From assembly GCA_051967755.1 (NCBI GenBank), contig JBQDYD010000009.1, positions 1 through 23,143 of the forward strand: a DNA stretch of 23,143 nt. The letters are read 5' to 3'. Made by a program: the position numbers and the translations under genes. Of the stretch, positions 1-7,916 are shown one piece after another. A model generated the notes under the pieces. It was not told the origin of the DNA, ran no database searches, and saw only the letters and a list, made by a program, of their open reading frames with translations. The stretch is from UBA1672 sp051967755. Its GTDB lineage: Bacteria; Pseudomonadota; Alphaproteobacteria; Micavibrionales; Micavibrionaceae. The first letter of the stretch is position 1. Each line of letters opens with the position of its first letter.

Positions 1-2
1 AG

Positions 3-779
3 AAGCACACCTTATTTTTTTACGCAACGTGTCCAAAATACTCTGACGACGTACAAAGTGATGCGGCGTCTTTGTTGATTGCGCTTGTTGCCATTCGTAT
101 CGGTCGCAGACCCGCGGATGAATTCAAAACTTTCGGGTACAAGCGGGCAGAGACAATTGCAGCGCTGATTAATCTGACGACCTTGATTATTATTGGGCTG
201 TATCTTTGTTATGAAGCGGTGATGCGTTTTATTACACCAGAGCCGATCATGGGGTGGACTATCGTTATTGTGGCGGGGGTTGCGCTTATCGTTGATTTGT
301 TTACTGCGTTTTTGACGTATAGCCAGTCAAAAAATAGCATGAATATGCGGGCGGCATTTTTGCACAATCTTACCGATGCTTTGGCATCGGTGGGGGTTAT
401 TATCAGCGGTGTGCTTATTTTATTATATGGTTGGGTTTGGACAGATGCCGCCATGACTTTGGTTATATCAGCTTATGTATTGTGGCATGGCTGGTTAGAA
501 ATCCCCAAAGTAATCCATTTGTTGATGGAGGGGACACCTGAACATATCGACATTCAAGATGTTATCACGGCAATGGAAGGCAATGACGGCGTAAAGAATG
601 TGCATCATGTTCATATATGGCAAATTGATGAGCACAGAAACGCGCTTGAGGCACATATCGTTTTTGATGCGCATTTTGATATGGATAAGCTTAAGGTTAC
701 ACTTAAAACCCAGTTAAAGAACGATTTTGATATCGGGCACTCTACATTAGAGTTTGAGGTTGAGCCCTGCACATCATAA
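3..779 (+). CDS. Cation diffusion facilitator (CDF) family metal efflux protein, 5' end missing
   Basis: Inner-membrane metal(II)/proton antiporter of the CDF (CzcD/ZitB) family, which exports zinc or related ions. The visible protein has the family hallmark between membrane segments 2 and 3 (IGRRPAD...KTFGYKRAE), then membrane segments TIAALINLTTLIIIGLYL and MGWTIVIVAGVALIVDL, the metal-site helix with HNLTD (H-N-x-x-D), one more membrane segment, and the cytoplasmic domain with the HHVHIW strand. Family members are about 300 residues, so segment 1 and part of segment 2 are missing. The frame is open back to the window edge; the first usable start inside is TTG at 72, which would cut through helix 2. 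Codons 42-71 read YSDDVQSDAAS where the family has SDAVHNLSDA, so the first metal site seems damaged, either by indels or by sequence error near an end. The family is secure; the 5' structure is not. Confidence 0.85.
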   Translation, partial: KHTLFFYATCPKYSDDVQSDAASLLIALVAIRIGRRPADEFKTFGYKRAETIAALINLTTLIIIGLYLCYEAVMRFITPEPIMGWTIVIVAGVALIVDLFTAFLTYSQSKNSMNMRAAFLHNLTDALASVGVIISGVLILLYGWVWTDAAMTLVISAYVLWHGWLEIPKVIHLLMEGTPEHIDIQDVITAMEGNDGVKNVHHVHIWQIDEHRNALEAHIVFDAHFDMDKLKVTLKTQLKNDFDIGHSTLEFEVEPCTS

Positions 780-796
780 TTTTCTGACCTCTTTAT

Positions 797-826
797 TTTA
801 CATCAAATATTCTTGCATGCTATAAT
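797..826 (+). promoter_or_regulatory. Promoter of the manganese/zinc ABC operon
   Basis: The -35 element TTTACA (797-802) lies 18 bp before a perfect extended -10, TGCTATAAT (818-826). Transcription would start near 833, inside the palindrome at 826-841. This is the only strong promoter in front of the five-gene operon. Confidence 0.7.
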
Positions 827-841
827 TTAGCAGTTGCTAAA
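826..841. promoter_or_regulatory. Probable MntR operator (perfect inverted repeat)
   Basis: TTTAGCA-GT-TGCTAAA is a perfect 7-bp inverted repeat with a 2-bp centre. It overlaps the last base of the -10 element and the expected transcription start, where a bound repressor would block initiation. The operon it precedes ends with a DtxR/MntR-family gene, so manganese-dependent autorepression is the natural reading. The general form resembles MntR boxes of enterobacteria, which contain TAGC/GCTA half-sites. The match to the protein encoded here is inferred. Confidence 0.6.
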
Positions 842-896
842 CATTGGTTGTTTGGCTAAAGAAAATGGTATCACTGAATTTTATAAAGGGAACACC

Positions 897-1814
897 GTGA
901 ATTATATATCTGTTAAAATACGTTTTTTATTGTTCTTCGTTTTTTGTGCCTTGTCTTTGTGCCCTTTAAAGGCGCAGGCCGCTGATAAGTTAAAGGCCGT
1001 CACGACCTTTACTGTTATCGCAGATATTGCGCGTAATGTTGCCGGTGATGCGGCGATTGTGGAATCCATCACCAAACCGGGGGCGGAAATCCATGATTAT
1101 CAACCAACCCCAAGGGATATTATCCGCGCACAAGATGCAGATGTTATTTTTTGGAATGGTCTTAATCTTGAACGTTGGTTTAAGCGTTTTTTATCTGATG
1201 TGAAAAATGTACCAAGCGTGGTTGTGTCACAGGGCGTGGTGCCTCTCTCAATTTATGATGGTCCTTATACAAATAAACCGAACCCGCATGCCTGGATGTC
1301 TGCCGAGAACGCGCTGGTATATATTGAGAACATCCGTAAAACGTTTGTTGAGATGGATCCCGATAATGCCGAAATATATAATGCCAATGCAAAAGCATAC
1401 TCAGAAGAAGTAAGCGCAATTAAATCTGATCTGATTGATCGTTTAAGTCATATTCCTGAGGGGCGTCGATATCTGGTTACCAGCGAAGGCGCATTTAGTT
1501 ATTTGGCAAAAGATCTGGACATGCAAGAGGTGTATTTATGGCCGATGAACGCAGACCAGCAGGGCACACCGCAACAGGTGCGTAAAGTCATCGATGCTGT
1601 GCGTCAGAAAAACATCCCTGTTGTGTTTAGTGAGAGCACCATATCCGATAAGCCGGCAAAACAAGTCGCGTCAGAAACCGGTGCCATTTATGGCGGTGTT
1701 TTGTATGTGGATTCATTAAGCGAAGAGGGCGGAGCCGTGCCAACATATTTGGATCTGCTGAAGGTTACGACAGGCACCATCGCGGACGGTTTTAAAAAAG
1801 CGCTAGGTCAGTAA
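897..1814 (+). CDS. sitA: Manganese/zinc ABC transporter periplasmic binding protein (SitA/MntC/ZnuA family)
   Basis: Captures Mn2+ or Zn2+ in the periplasm and delivers it to the permeases encoded downstream. The chosen start is GTG 897, which has AAAGGG seven bases upstream and gives a 306-residue protein with a clean signal peptide ending in AQA-A. A longer frame from 834 would begin inside the operator. The four metal ligands of cluster A-I/cluster 9 binding proteins are present: H66 (EIHDYQ), H131 (NPHAWMS), E197 (TSEGAFSYLA) and D272 (LYVDSLS). The His-His-Glu-Asp set, with no long His/Asp-rich loop, is typical of SitA/PsaA manganese proteins rather than ZnuA. The gene is first in the operon, 12 bp before the ATPase gene. 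Family sure; manganese preference inferred from the ligands and the linked mntR. Confidence 0.92.
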   Translation: MNYISVKIRFLLFFVFCALSLCPLKAQAADKLKAVTTFTVIADIARNVAGDAAIVESITKPGAEIHDYQPTPRDIIRAQDADVIFWNGLNLERWFKRFLSDVKNVPSVVVSQGVVPLSIYDGPYTNKPNPHAWMSAENALVYIENIRKTFVEMDPDNAEIYNANAKAYSEEVSAIKSDLIDRLSHIPEGRRYLVTSEGAFSYLAKDLDMQEVYLWPMNADQQGTPQQVRKVIDAVRQKNIPVVFSESTISDKPAKQVASETGAIYGGVLYVDSLSEEGGAVPTYLDLLKVTTGTIADGFKKALGQ

Positions 1815-1826
1815 AAGGTTCGTTCT

Positions 1827-2693
1827 ATGCGAGATATTATAAAATTAAAAAATATTGGTGTGACATATCCAAATGGCCATATCGCCCTTGAGGATATCAA
1901 TGGTGCGTTGCATGCAGGGACTATTTGCGGTCTTGTGGGGGTGAACGGGGCGGGTAAATCCACTTTGTTTAAGGCCATCATGGGCTTCGTCAGTCCGACA
2001 ACGGGTGAGGTTAGGATCGCGGGAAAAGAGATAAAGAAAGCCTTGAAAGAGAATTTGGTTTCTTATGTCCCGCAAACCGAAGAGGTGGATTGGAATTTCC
2101 CTGTTCTTGTCGAGGATGTTGTGATGATGGGGCGGTATGGGTATATGGGGTTTTTACGTCGCCCTTCACACGCCGATCGAAAGGCTGTTGATGATGCGCT
2201 TGAGCGTGTCGATATGACAGCATTTAAGAAACGTCAAATTGGCGAGTTGAGCGGTGGCCAGAAAAAACGTGTTTTTGTGGCGCGGGCCCTAGCACAAGGC
2301 GGACAGGTTATATTACTGGATGAGCCGTTTACAGGCGTTGATATTAAAACCGAAGATGCGCTTATATCGTTATTCAGATCTCTGGCCGCGGAGGGGCGTT
2401 TGATCTTGGTTTCTACGCATAATTTGGGGAGTGTGCCGAGTTTTTGTGATGAGGTCATGCTGATTAACAGAACCCTTTTGGCGTACGGGCCGGTGGAAAC
2501 AACGTTCACACAAGAAAATTTGAGCAAGGCCTTTGGTGGTATGTTGCGCCATCATCAGATTGTTGGATCTGACCTGCATGATGATGAGGATGCGCGTGCG
2601 GTGACGGTTCTTACTGATGATGAACGCCCGTTGGTTTTTTATGGAGAAGAGGGCGGACAAAAAATAACAAGACACGGGCGGGGCGATGATTGA
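1827..2693 (+). CDS. sitB: Manganese/zinc ABC transporter ATP-binding protein
   Basis: Cytoplasmic ATPase that powers metal import through the two permeases encoded next. Visible motifs in order are the Walker A motif GVNGAGKST (about residues 38-46), Q-loop VSYVPQTEEVDW, signature LSGGQKKR, Walker B VILLDEP, D-loop and the switch histidine in VSTHNLG. The VPQ..EVDW-FPV segment is characteristic of the SitB/MntB/ZnuC branch. At 288 residues it is slightly longer than the usual 240-270 because of an acidic tail (DLHDDEDARAV). The ATG at 1827 has AAAGG upstream. Its end overlaps the next gene by 8 bp, indicating translational coupling. Confidence 0.93.
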   Translation: MRDIIKLKNIGVTYPNGHIALEDINGALHAGTICGLVGVNGAGKSTLFKAIMGFVSPTTGEVRIAGKEIKKALKENLVSYVPQTEEVDWNFPVLVEDVVMMGRYGYMGFLRRPSHADRKAVDDALERVDMTAFKKRQIGELSGGQKKRVFVARALAQGGQVILLDEPFTGVDIKTEDALISLFRSLAAEGRLILVSTHNLGSVPSFCDEVMLINRTLLAYGPVETTFTQENLSKAFGGMLRHHQIVGSDLHDDEDARAVTVLTDDERPLVFYGEEGGQKITRHGRGDD

Positions 2694-3528
2694 CGTATTG
2701 TTTGAGCCATTTTCGTATAATTATATGGTAAAGGCCATATGGGTGTGTGCTTTGGTCGGTGGGACATGCGCGTTTCTATCCTCCTACCTGATGTTAAAAG
2801 GGTGGTCATTGATGGGGGATGCGCTTGCGCATGCCGTTGTTCCGGGTGTTGCGTTCGCATATATTTTGGGATTGCCTTATGCCGTCGGGGCGTTTTTTGC
2901 AGGGCTTCTCGCTGCTTTTAGTATGGCGGTTGTGAAACATAAAACCAAATTACGTGAAGATGCGATTATCGGGATAATATTTACAACGTTCTTTGCCCTT
3001 GGTTTGCTGATTGTTTCGCTAAAGCCGACATCGGTGAATATTCAGGCCATTATTCTGGGGAATATACTGGCGATTTCAGATTATGATGTTTCTCAGGTTG
3101 TTTTAATCTCGGTGGTGTGTCTGGTTGCTTTGTGCCTTAAGTGGAAAGACCTGTTGGCGGTTTTCTTTGATGAAAGGCATGCACGCAGCATCGGTTTGCC
3201 TGCAACCGCATTAAAGGTTCTGTTTTTCACATTGTTAAGTGCAGCTTGTGTTGCTGCGCTTCAAACGGTGGGGGCGTGCCTGGTTATTGCGATGGTCATC
3301 ACGCCGGGGGCTACGGCTTATTTATTGACGGATAAGTTTCCGCGTTTGGTTGCCTTGTCAGTTACATTGGGGAGTGTGACCAGCGCAGTCGGCGCATATT
3401 TAAGCTATTTTCTGGATGCTAATCCGGGAGGGTTGATCGTCACATTGCAGACGTTGATTTTTTTAGGAGCGTTTGTTTTTGCACCTAAATACGGTTTGGT
3501 AAGCAGAAAGGCGGCCTCTCATGGATAG
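2686..3528 (+). CDS. sitC: Manganese/zinc ABC transporter permease (ABC-3 family), first copy
   Basis: Inner-membrane channel subunit of the metal importer. The 280-residue protein is built of about eight hydrophobic segments and shows the ABC-3 family signatures LKGWSLMGDALAHAVVPGVA near the N-terminus, LREDAIIGIIFTTFFALGL in the middle and VGACLVIAMVITPGATAYLLTDKF towards the C-terminus. It starts inside the end of the ATPase gene and overlaps the second permease by 8 bp. The two permeases are clearly paralogous and probably form a heterodimer, as in SitCD and unlike the single-permease ZnuB systems. Confidence 0.92.
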   Translation: MIDVLFEPFSYNYMVKAIWVCALVGGTCAFLSSYLMLKGWSLMGDALAHAVVPGVAFAYILGLPYAVGAFFAGLLAAFSMAVVKHKTKLREDAIIGIIFTTFFALGLLIVSLKPTSVNIQAIILGNILAISDYDVSQVVLISVVCLVALCLKWKDLLAVFFDERHARSIGLPATALKVLFFTLLSAACVAALQTVGACLVIAMVITPGATAYLLTDKFPRLVALSVTLGSVTSAVGAYLSYFLDANPGGLIVTLQTLIFLGAFVFAPKYGLVSRKAASHG

Positions 3529-4381
3529 TCTTTTTACGCTCGTGATTGAGCCATTATCATATGAGTTTATGCAGCGAGCCCTTTTGATGTCTGTATTAAT
3601 CGCAACAGTCTGTTCGATTTTTTCATGTTTTTTGGTTTTAAAGGGCTGGTCTCTAATGGGGGATGCGGTATCACATGCCGTGTTGCCCGGCTTGGCGATT
3701 GCGTTTGTTCTTGGTGTTCCTTTGGCTGTTGGGGCGTTTGTCGCGGGGTTATTTTGCGCCCTTTCCACGGGGTATTTAAAGGAAAATAGCCGCGTAAAAG
3801 AGGATGCCGTCATGGGCATTGTGTTTTCCGGTATGTTTGCATTTGGGCTTGTGCTGTTAACCAAGATTGAAACGGATGTGCATTTGATGCATGTGCTCTT
3901 TGGTAATGTTTTGGGCATATCGCAGCAAGACCTGATCGAGGCGGGGGGGATTGCAACCTTTTGTACGTTGGTGATGATTATAAAACGTAAGGATTTGATG
4001 CTCTATTGTTTTGATCCTGCGCATGCAAGTGTAATCGGTTTGCCTGTGCGGGCGCTGCATTTCGGTTTGTTGGTTCTTTTGGCGCTTACGGTCGTGTCTG
4101 CACTGAAGGCCGCCGGAATAATATTGGTCATCGCGATGCTGATTGCGCCGGGGGCCATCGGTTTTCTTTTGACGCGTTCTTTTGATAAAATGCTGGTGAT
4201 TGCATTGGCGGCGTCTTTGTTCTCATGTGTTGCCGGCACAATCCTCAGTTTTTATATCGACGCGGCAACGGCACCGCTGATCGTTGTTTTACAATCCGCA
4301 TTATTTCTATTGGCTCTGATTTTCGGGCGAGATGTCAGGCCGGTCAAAAGCGTAGAGGGGGGCAAAAGCTATGTCGGTTAA
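3521..4381 (+). CDS. sitD: Manganese/zinc ABC transporter permease (ABC-3 family), second copy
   Basis: Second membrane subunit, 286 residues, with the same layout as its neighbour: LKGWSLMGDAVSHAVLPGLA, VKEDAVMGIVFSGMFAFGL, and KAAGIILVIAMLIAPGAIGFLL. The first shared motif is almost identical in both permeases while the rest has diverged, as expected of an old duplication conserved across SitABCD systems. It overlaps the preceding gene by 8 bp and the regulator gene that follows by 11 bp, so the whole block is one translationally coupled operon. Confidence 0.92.
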   Translation: MDSLFTLVIEPLSYEFMQRALLMSVLIATVCSIFSCFLVLKGWSLMGDAVSHAVLPGLAIAFVLGVPLAVGAFVAGLFCALSTGYLKENSRVKEDAVMGIVFSGMFAFGLVLLTKIETDVHLMHVLFGNVLGISQQDLIEAGGIATFCTLVMIIKRKDLMLYCFDPAHASVIGLPVRALHFGLLVLLALTVVSALKAAGIILVIAMLIAPGAIGFLLTRSFDKMLVIALAASLFSCVAGTILSFYIDAATAPLIVVLQSALFLLALIFGRDVRPVKSVEGGKSYVG

Positions 4382-4814
4382 GTCCGAGAAGAAGGTATCA
4401 TCACTTGTGCTTGCTGATCCTGAAACGCAGGCGAGTTGGTTTGCCCGCGTGCGTGAAGCACATCAAACAGAAACAACAGAAGATTATGTTGAATTAATTG
4501 CCGATTTAATCGAAGTGCAAAAAGAAGCCAGAGCAATAGATTTGGCAAAACGTTTGGGGGTTTCTAATCCTACAGTCAGTAAAGTTTTATCCAGACTTCA
4601 GGATGACGGTTTTATAGAGAGCCGACCATACAGGTCTATTTTTCTGACGGAAAAGGGAAGGGCGCTTGCGAAAAAATGCAAAGAGCGTCATCAGATTGTT
4701 CTGGATTTTCTTATTCGTTTGGGGGTTGATCCTGAAACGGCAGAATTTGATGCGGAAGGGATTGAGCATCATATTAGTGAGCAGACCCTGAATATCATGA
4801 AGAATTTCCAGTAA
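4371..4814 (+). CDS. mntR: Manganese-responsive transcriptional regulator MntR (DtxR family)
   Basis: Mn2+-activated DNA-binding repressor of manganese uptake. The 147-residue protein resembles enterobacterial MntR, including the N-terminal extension before the winged helix (VREAH, DDYVELI-type segment). The helix-turn-helix is ARAIDLAKRLGVSNPTVSKVLSRL (about 53-76), with a wing at RPYRSIFLT. Candidate metal ligands match the B. subtilis MntR set: D38 and E41 (EDYVEL), H107 (KERHQIV), and E129, E132, H133 (AEGIEHH). There is no SH3-like FeoA domain, as usual for MntR. The start ATG 4371 has a strong GAGGGGGG site and lies within the last permease gene. The likely target is the palindrome at 826-841, giving a negative feedback loop. 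Confidence 0.93.
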   Translation: MSVKSEKKVSSLVLADPETQASWFARVREAHQTETTEDYVELIADLIEVQKEARAIDLAKRLGVSNPTVSKVLSRLQDDGFIESRPYRSIFLTEKGRALAKKCKERHQIVLDFLIRLGVDPETAEFDAEGIEHHISEQTLNIMKNFQ

Positions 4815-4884
4815 CATACCATACGCCACATTACCCTTGCCGGTGCGCGCCTGTAACGCAGTTAATTTTAGTGTTGCATTCCCC

Positions 4885-4903
4885 TATAATGTTATAATAT
4901 AAC
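4885..4903 (+). promoter_or_regulatory. AT-rich promoter with inverted repeat
   Basis: Two TATAAT hexamers occur in tandem (4885-4890 and 4893-4898). The second lies inside the palindrome GTTATA-A-TATAAC (4891-4903). The only -35 candidate at normal spacing for the first hexamer is poor (TTAATT at 4862). This is the likely promoter of the exported protein at 4942; the palindrome may be an operator. Confidence 0.4.
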
Positions 4904-4941
4904 ACCAACTGTGATCGTAATGAGTAAAGTAGGTGTAAATT

Positions 4942-5370
4942 ATGTCGATGGATAAACTTAAAAATGTGGCGGGTGTGTTTTTGTTCAGTGCTATGCTTCA
5001 TGGGCAATCAGCAGAGGCTCAGAGCTTTTCTACGCAGCAAGATTATAGTGATCTGATTGACTGTGAGCTTGTTGATGATGGTAAGGTAAATGCAGAGTTT
5101 TTAGGGGCACTGGATAGCCGTATACACGGATATGCGGAAAATTTATATGAGATGACCCCTGAGGAAAGGGAGCCGTATGTGCAGGCGGCTATTGATAAAA
5201 ATGCCTCGCATCCTGCCCGGTTTATTCGTGCGATGTTTGAGGGGCCGTATCGGCAATATGCGGCTTTAAAAACAGAAGAGGAGCGTGTGGAGTTCCTATC
5301 GGAACGCCTTGATAAGTTCCATCATATTGAGCCGGACGACCTATCTGATTTGGCTGCAAGTTGTGAATGA
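4942..5370 (+). CDS. Small exported protein of unknown function
   Basis: Not recognised. The 142-residue product has a signal peptide (residues 1-26, hydrophobic core AGVFLFSAML, cleavage likely after AEA), so it should be periplasmic. The mature part is acidic and mostly helical in character, and includes EEREPYVQAAIDKNASHPARF. It has exactly two cysteines, C41 (LIDCEL) near the start and C141 (AASCE) at the very end, which could close a disulfide. The start ATG has AGTAGGTG upstream; a second in-frame ATG two codons later cannot be excluded. The gene stands alone, with its own promoter candidate and a downstream terminator, so its position next to mntR is no evidence for a metal role. Confidence 0.7.
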   Translation: MSMDKLKNVAGVFLFSAMLHGQSAEAQSFSTQQDYSDLIDCELVDDGKVNAEFLGALDSRIHGYAENLYEMTPEEREPYVQAAIDKNASHPARFIRAMFEGPYRQYAALKTEEERVEFLSERLDKFHHIEPDDLSDLAASCE

Positions 5371-5401
5371 TGGCAGGTAATGTCTCATGCATCAGGTATA
5401 A

Positions 5402-5428
5402 AAAAGGCCGCTGATTTTGCGGCCTTTT
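5402..5428. terminator. Bidirectional intrinsic terminator
   Basis: AAAAGGCCGC and GCGGCCTTTT form a perfect 10-bp stem around a 7-base loop (TGATTTT). The A-run on one side and T-run on the other let it work in both directions. It lies between the convergent genes ending at 5370 and 5456. Confidence 0.85.
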
Positions 5429-5455
5429 GTGAATTATCTTTGATATTAAGCTGTT

Positions 5456-5764
5456 TTACTGCGCCATAGTATCGACTGTTTCTTCTTCTTCTTCTGTGGC
5501 TTCATCATTTGGTAAAATGCCTTCACATACTTTTACAAGAGCGGAGAAGGTGTCCTCTGAAAGAGATTTTGTACCATCATCTTGTTCTTGCACTGCCGCA
5601 GTTGTGGCCATAATGTTCAGTTGTTTAAACACAGTGTCCGCAATTTTAACTTGTCCGGCAACATAACCGATAACGGCCGCCGCACAGATTGAAGTTACGG
5701 TCAGGCCAACCAAAAGAGAGTTGTCATCTTTTTTCGCGGCAGTGTCTTTTTTTGATTTTGTCAT
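5456..5764 (-). CDS. Small single-pass membrane protein of unknown function
   Basis: Not recognised. The 102-residue product starts with a lysine-rich cytoplasmic segment (KSKKDTAAKKDD), has one membrane segment (SLLVGLTVTSICAAAVIGYVAG, about residues 16-37), and ends in a very acidic tail (EATEEEEETVD). The positive-inside rule puts the N-terminus in the cytoplasm and the tail in the periplasm. The start ATG has AGGG eight bases upstream. It follows the gene at 5928-6362 on the same strand after a 163-bp gap, and the terminator at 5402-5428 ends its transcript. Confidence 0.65.
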   Translation of the reverse strand: MTKSKKDTAAKKDDNSLLVGLTVTSICAAAVIGYVAGQVKIADTVFKQLNIMATTAAVQEQDDGTKSLSEDTFSALVKVCEGILPNDEATEEEEETVDTMAQ

Positions 5765-5840
5765 ATTAATCCCTATTCTCTTACGTTAAAAAATACCCGT
5801 ATCCACCACAACACATTAACTAAAGTGTCATGGCTTTTCA

Positions 5841-5873
5841 ATACAGAACATCCCGATTGCTGATGTTCTGTAT
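5841..5873. repeat. Perfect 12-bp inverted repeat in intergenic region
   Basis: ATACAGAACATC and GATGTTCTGTAT flank a 9-base centre (5853-5861), and a further GATGTTC follows at 5874-5880. There is no T-run after the stem on either strand, so it is not a standard terminator. It may be an operator or an mRNA structure for the gene at 5456-5764, whose upstream region holds it. Confidence 0.6.
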
Positions 5874-5927
5874 GATGTTCTTTAAATGCACATGTATTGA
5901 TAAAATAAAAGTTAAGATAACAAAGTT

Positions 5928-6362
5928 TTATTCATTGGTAATTGCTGCGCTAACACGTTCAAAGAAACCACGATCGCGTTGTTCTTGTAAAAGCTGGTCT
6001 TGCGCTTGTTCTCTAATTCTGTCAACTAAACCTTCCGGTATCGACATGATTTCGGCTTGTGCTGTTTGCATTTCGGCCAAGACATATTGTGTCTTATTGA
6101 AGTTGCTTGTAAGGGGGTAATCCTCTTCGCCTGTGTGGTCTTCGAGCTGTTTTTGAACACGTTCCAGATGGTCGCTGACGCGGTCAATTGACGCGCTTAA
6201 TTCGTCTGCGGTCATGGCCGTTTTGAATGGTTTTGCGCCCATAGCATATTTGCGCTCAGCACTAAACACCGCGAGTAACTCTCCGTCCTGCGCGACATCA
6301 ATTTTGTCATATTTGTTAATTTGTTCTACTTCAGGCGGCTTATCGCCTCTCTCTATCAACAT
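5928..6362 (-). CDS. Unrecognised soluble protein with coiled-coil character
   Basis: Not recognised. The 144-residue product has no signal peptide or membrane segment. The middle (ASIDRVSDHLERVQKQLEDH) and C-terminal part (VDRIREQAQDQLLQEQRD) have heptad-like spacing and high charge, suggesting helical coiled coils. The N-terminal third looks like a small beta unit (KIDVAQDGELLAVFSAERKYAMG). ATG 6362 is preceded by AAGGGG at good spacing, which supports real translation. It is the first of two leftward small genes. No evidence on function. Confidence 0.65.
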   Translation of the reverse strand: MLIERGDKPPEVEQINKYDKIDVAQDGELLAVFSAERKYAMGAKPFKTAMTADELSASIDRVSDHLERVQKQLEDHTGEEDYPLTSNFNKTQYVLAEMQTAQAEIMSIPEGLVDRIREQAQDQLLQEQRDRGFFERVSAAITNE

Positions 6363-6458
6363 AACTACCCCTTATTTTTTTATTCATTGTGTGGGCGCAG
6401 AATAGCATGATTTGGCATCTCTGGCAAAATCGGGGCCATTGTTGCTGTGTTCTGTGTT

Positions 6459-7832
6459 TTAAACGGCTCTGGCGTGGCGCTGTGTGCCCGGGGTCTGAGG
6501 CGCATATTGATCAAAGATGTTCGCCGCAAGACGTGCCATCGTTCTGGCTTTTGGGTTTATTGTGATCGTATTTTGTTTGATTTCTAAAATATCTTTCTGT
6601 GCAAGAGCCTCTAGCTCGTATAGGGCATCATCAAAATAATGGGGGGGCAGGGCAAACTGTTCTTTCACCGTATTTAAATCAACCTGCAGATAGCACATGA
6701 TCTGTTCAATCACATGTGCGTAAATCGGGTCATCACCATGCATTTTATATATTTTGTGGGCGGGTAGTTTTCCGCTCATTATTGCGCGCTTATAAACAGG
6801 CATATCAGGGGCGTTTTGAATATATCCCTGTGGCAGTTTTCCTATTGATGACGCGCCGATCCCAATCAGTTCTTTACCGGCATCTGTCGTATATCCCTGA
6901 AAATTACGGTAAAGGCGTTTTTCCTTTAGGGCGGTTGTCATGTTATCGTCGGGTTTGGCGAAATGATCGATCCCGATCGGCACGTACCCCTGTGCCTCAA
7001 GCAAGTTAGCGCCGGTTTCGAACAGATCAAAGCGCAGCCCCTGATTCGGCAGAGCATCTTCGTTAATCATGCGCATGTGTTTTTTCATCCAGGGGACGTG
7101 GGCATATCCAAACAGGGATACGCGCTCCGGTGACAGGCTCAGTGCCTTATCAATCGTATAGCGCATTGTGTCGGTGGTTTGGTGGGGAAGGCCGTAAATT
7201 AAATCCAGATTAATGTTATGGATGCCTTCGCTGCGCAGGTCTTTGACCGCGCGTTCACTTAAGGCAAATGGCTGTGCTCTGTTTACGCTTTCTAAAATGT
7301 GATCGTTAAAGTCTTGTGACCCTAAACTAACCCGAGTGACTCCGTTTTGTGCGTAGGCCTTGGTTTTTTCTTTATCAATGCCACGCGGGTCAATTTCTAT
7401 GGCAATGTCTGTATCTTGTGATAATTGGAAATTTGCGTGCAGGGCGTCGATTATTTTTTTGAAATCATCGGCATGCAGCATGCCCGGGGACCCGCCCCCG
7501 AAATGGATGTTACTGACGGGCATGGCGGTATTTGGTAAATATTTTGCGAGTAATGCGATTTCTTTTAATATAAGGTCAGTATAGCTTTCCACCGGTTTGT
7601 ATCGCTTGGTGATTTTTGTATTGCAGCCACAGTACCAGCACATTTCGTGACAGAACGGTACGTGTAAATATAAAGATAGCGGCGTTTCCACGGAGAGGCT
7701 TCCAAGCCAATCAGCATAGGTTTCCGTGTTTTGCAGGGGGCGGAAATAGGGCGCAGGTGGATAACTGGTATAGCGCGGTACGGCGCGATCTAGTTTTAAA
7801 ATTGTGTCACGTAGAGGGTTATGCGCTGTCAT
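6459..7832 (-). CDS. hemN: Oxygen-independent coproporphyrinogen III oxidase (radical SAM)
   Basis: Converts coproporphyrinogen III to protoporphyrinogen IX without oxygen, by radical SAM chemistry, in haem synthesis. The N-terminus has the HemN signature PRYTSYPPAPYF, then LYLHVPFCHEMCWYCGCN with the iron-sulfur cluster cysteines C61, C65 and C68 (C-x3-C-x2-C) and the extra cysteine two residues on that marks true HemN. It also shows GGGSP, EIDPR, SLGSQDF, LIYGLPHQT and GIGASSIG. The length of 457 is normal for HemN and longer than the HemW-like group. The ATG at 7832 is preferred: it has GAGG at correct spacing, whereas the longer frame would need a TTG at 7844. A FixK/FNR-type site lies upstream, consistent with induction at low oxygen. 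Confidence 0.95.
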   Translation of the reverse strand: MTAHNPLRDTILKLDRAVPRYTSYPPAPYFRPLQNTETYADWLGSLSVETPLSLYLHVPFCHEMCWYCGCNTKITKRYKPVESYTDLILKEIALLAKYLPNTAMPVSNIHFGGGSPGMLHADDFKKIIDALHANFQLSQDTDIAIEIDPRGIDKEKTKAYAQNGVTRVSLGSQDFNDHILESVNRAQPFALSERAVKDLRSEGIHNINLDLIYGLPHQTTDTMRYTIDKALSLSPERVSLFGYAHVPWMKKHMRMINEDALPNQGLRFDLFETGANLLEAQGYVPIGIDHFAKPDDNMTTALKEKRLYRNFQGYTTDAGKELIGIGASSIGKLPQGYIQNAPDMPVYKRAIMSGKLPAHKIYKMHGDDPIYAHVIEQIMCYLQVDLNTVKEQFALPPHYFDDALYELEALAQKDILEIKQNTITINPKARTMARLAANIFDQYAPQTPGTQRHARAV

Positions 7833-7916
7833 TTTTTGCCTCAAATATGTTCTTACGATTTTTTTTCTTTAGGTGTCTCGTGTCACGCACTCTCTCAAAT
7901 TCAATGATGTATTACC

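Noticed and set aside
834..896. Longer N-terminus for the metal-binding protein from 834
   Set aside because: This start falls inside the operator and at the transcription start, whereas GTG 897 has a ribosome site and directly precedes the signal peptide.
3463..3918. Leftward 151-codon frame within the permease genes
   Set aside because: It is antisense to conserved ABC-3 permease motifs. The open frame is a by-product of their codon use.
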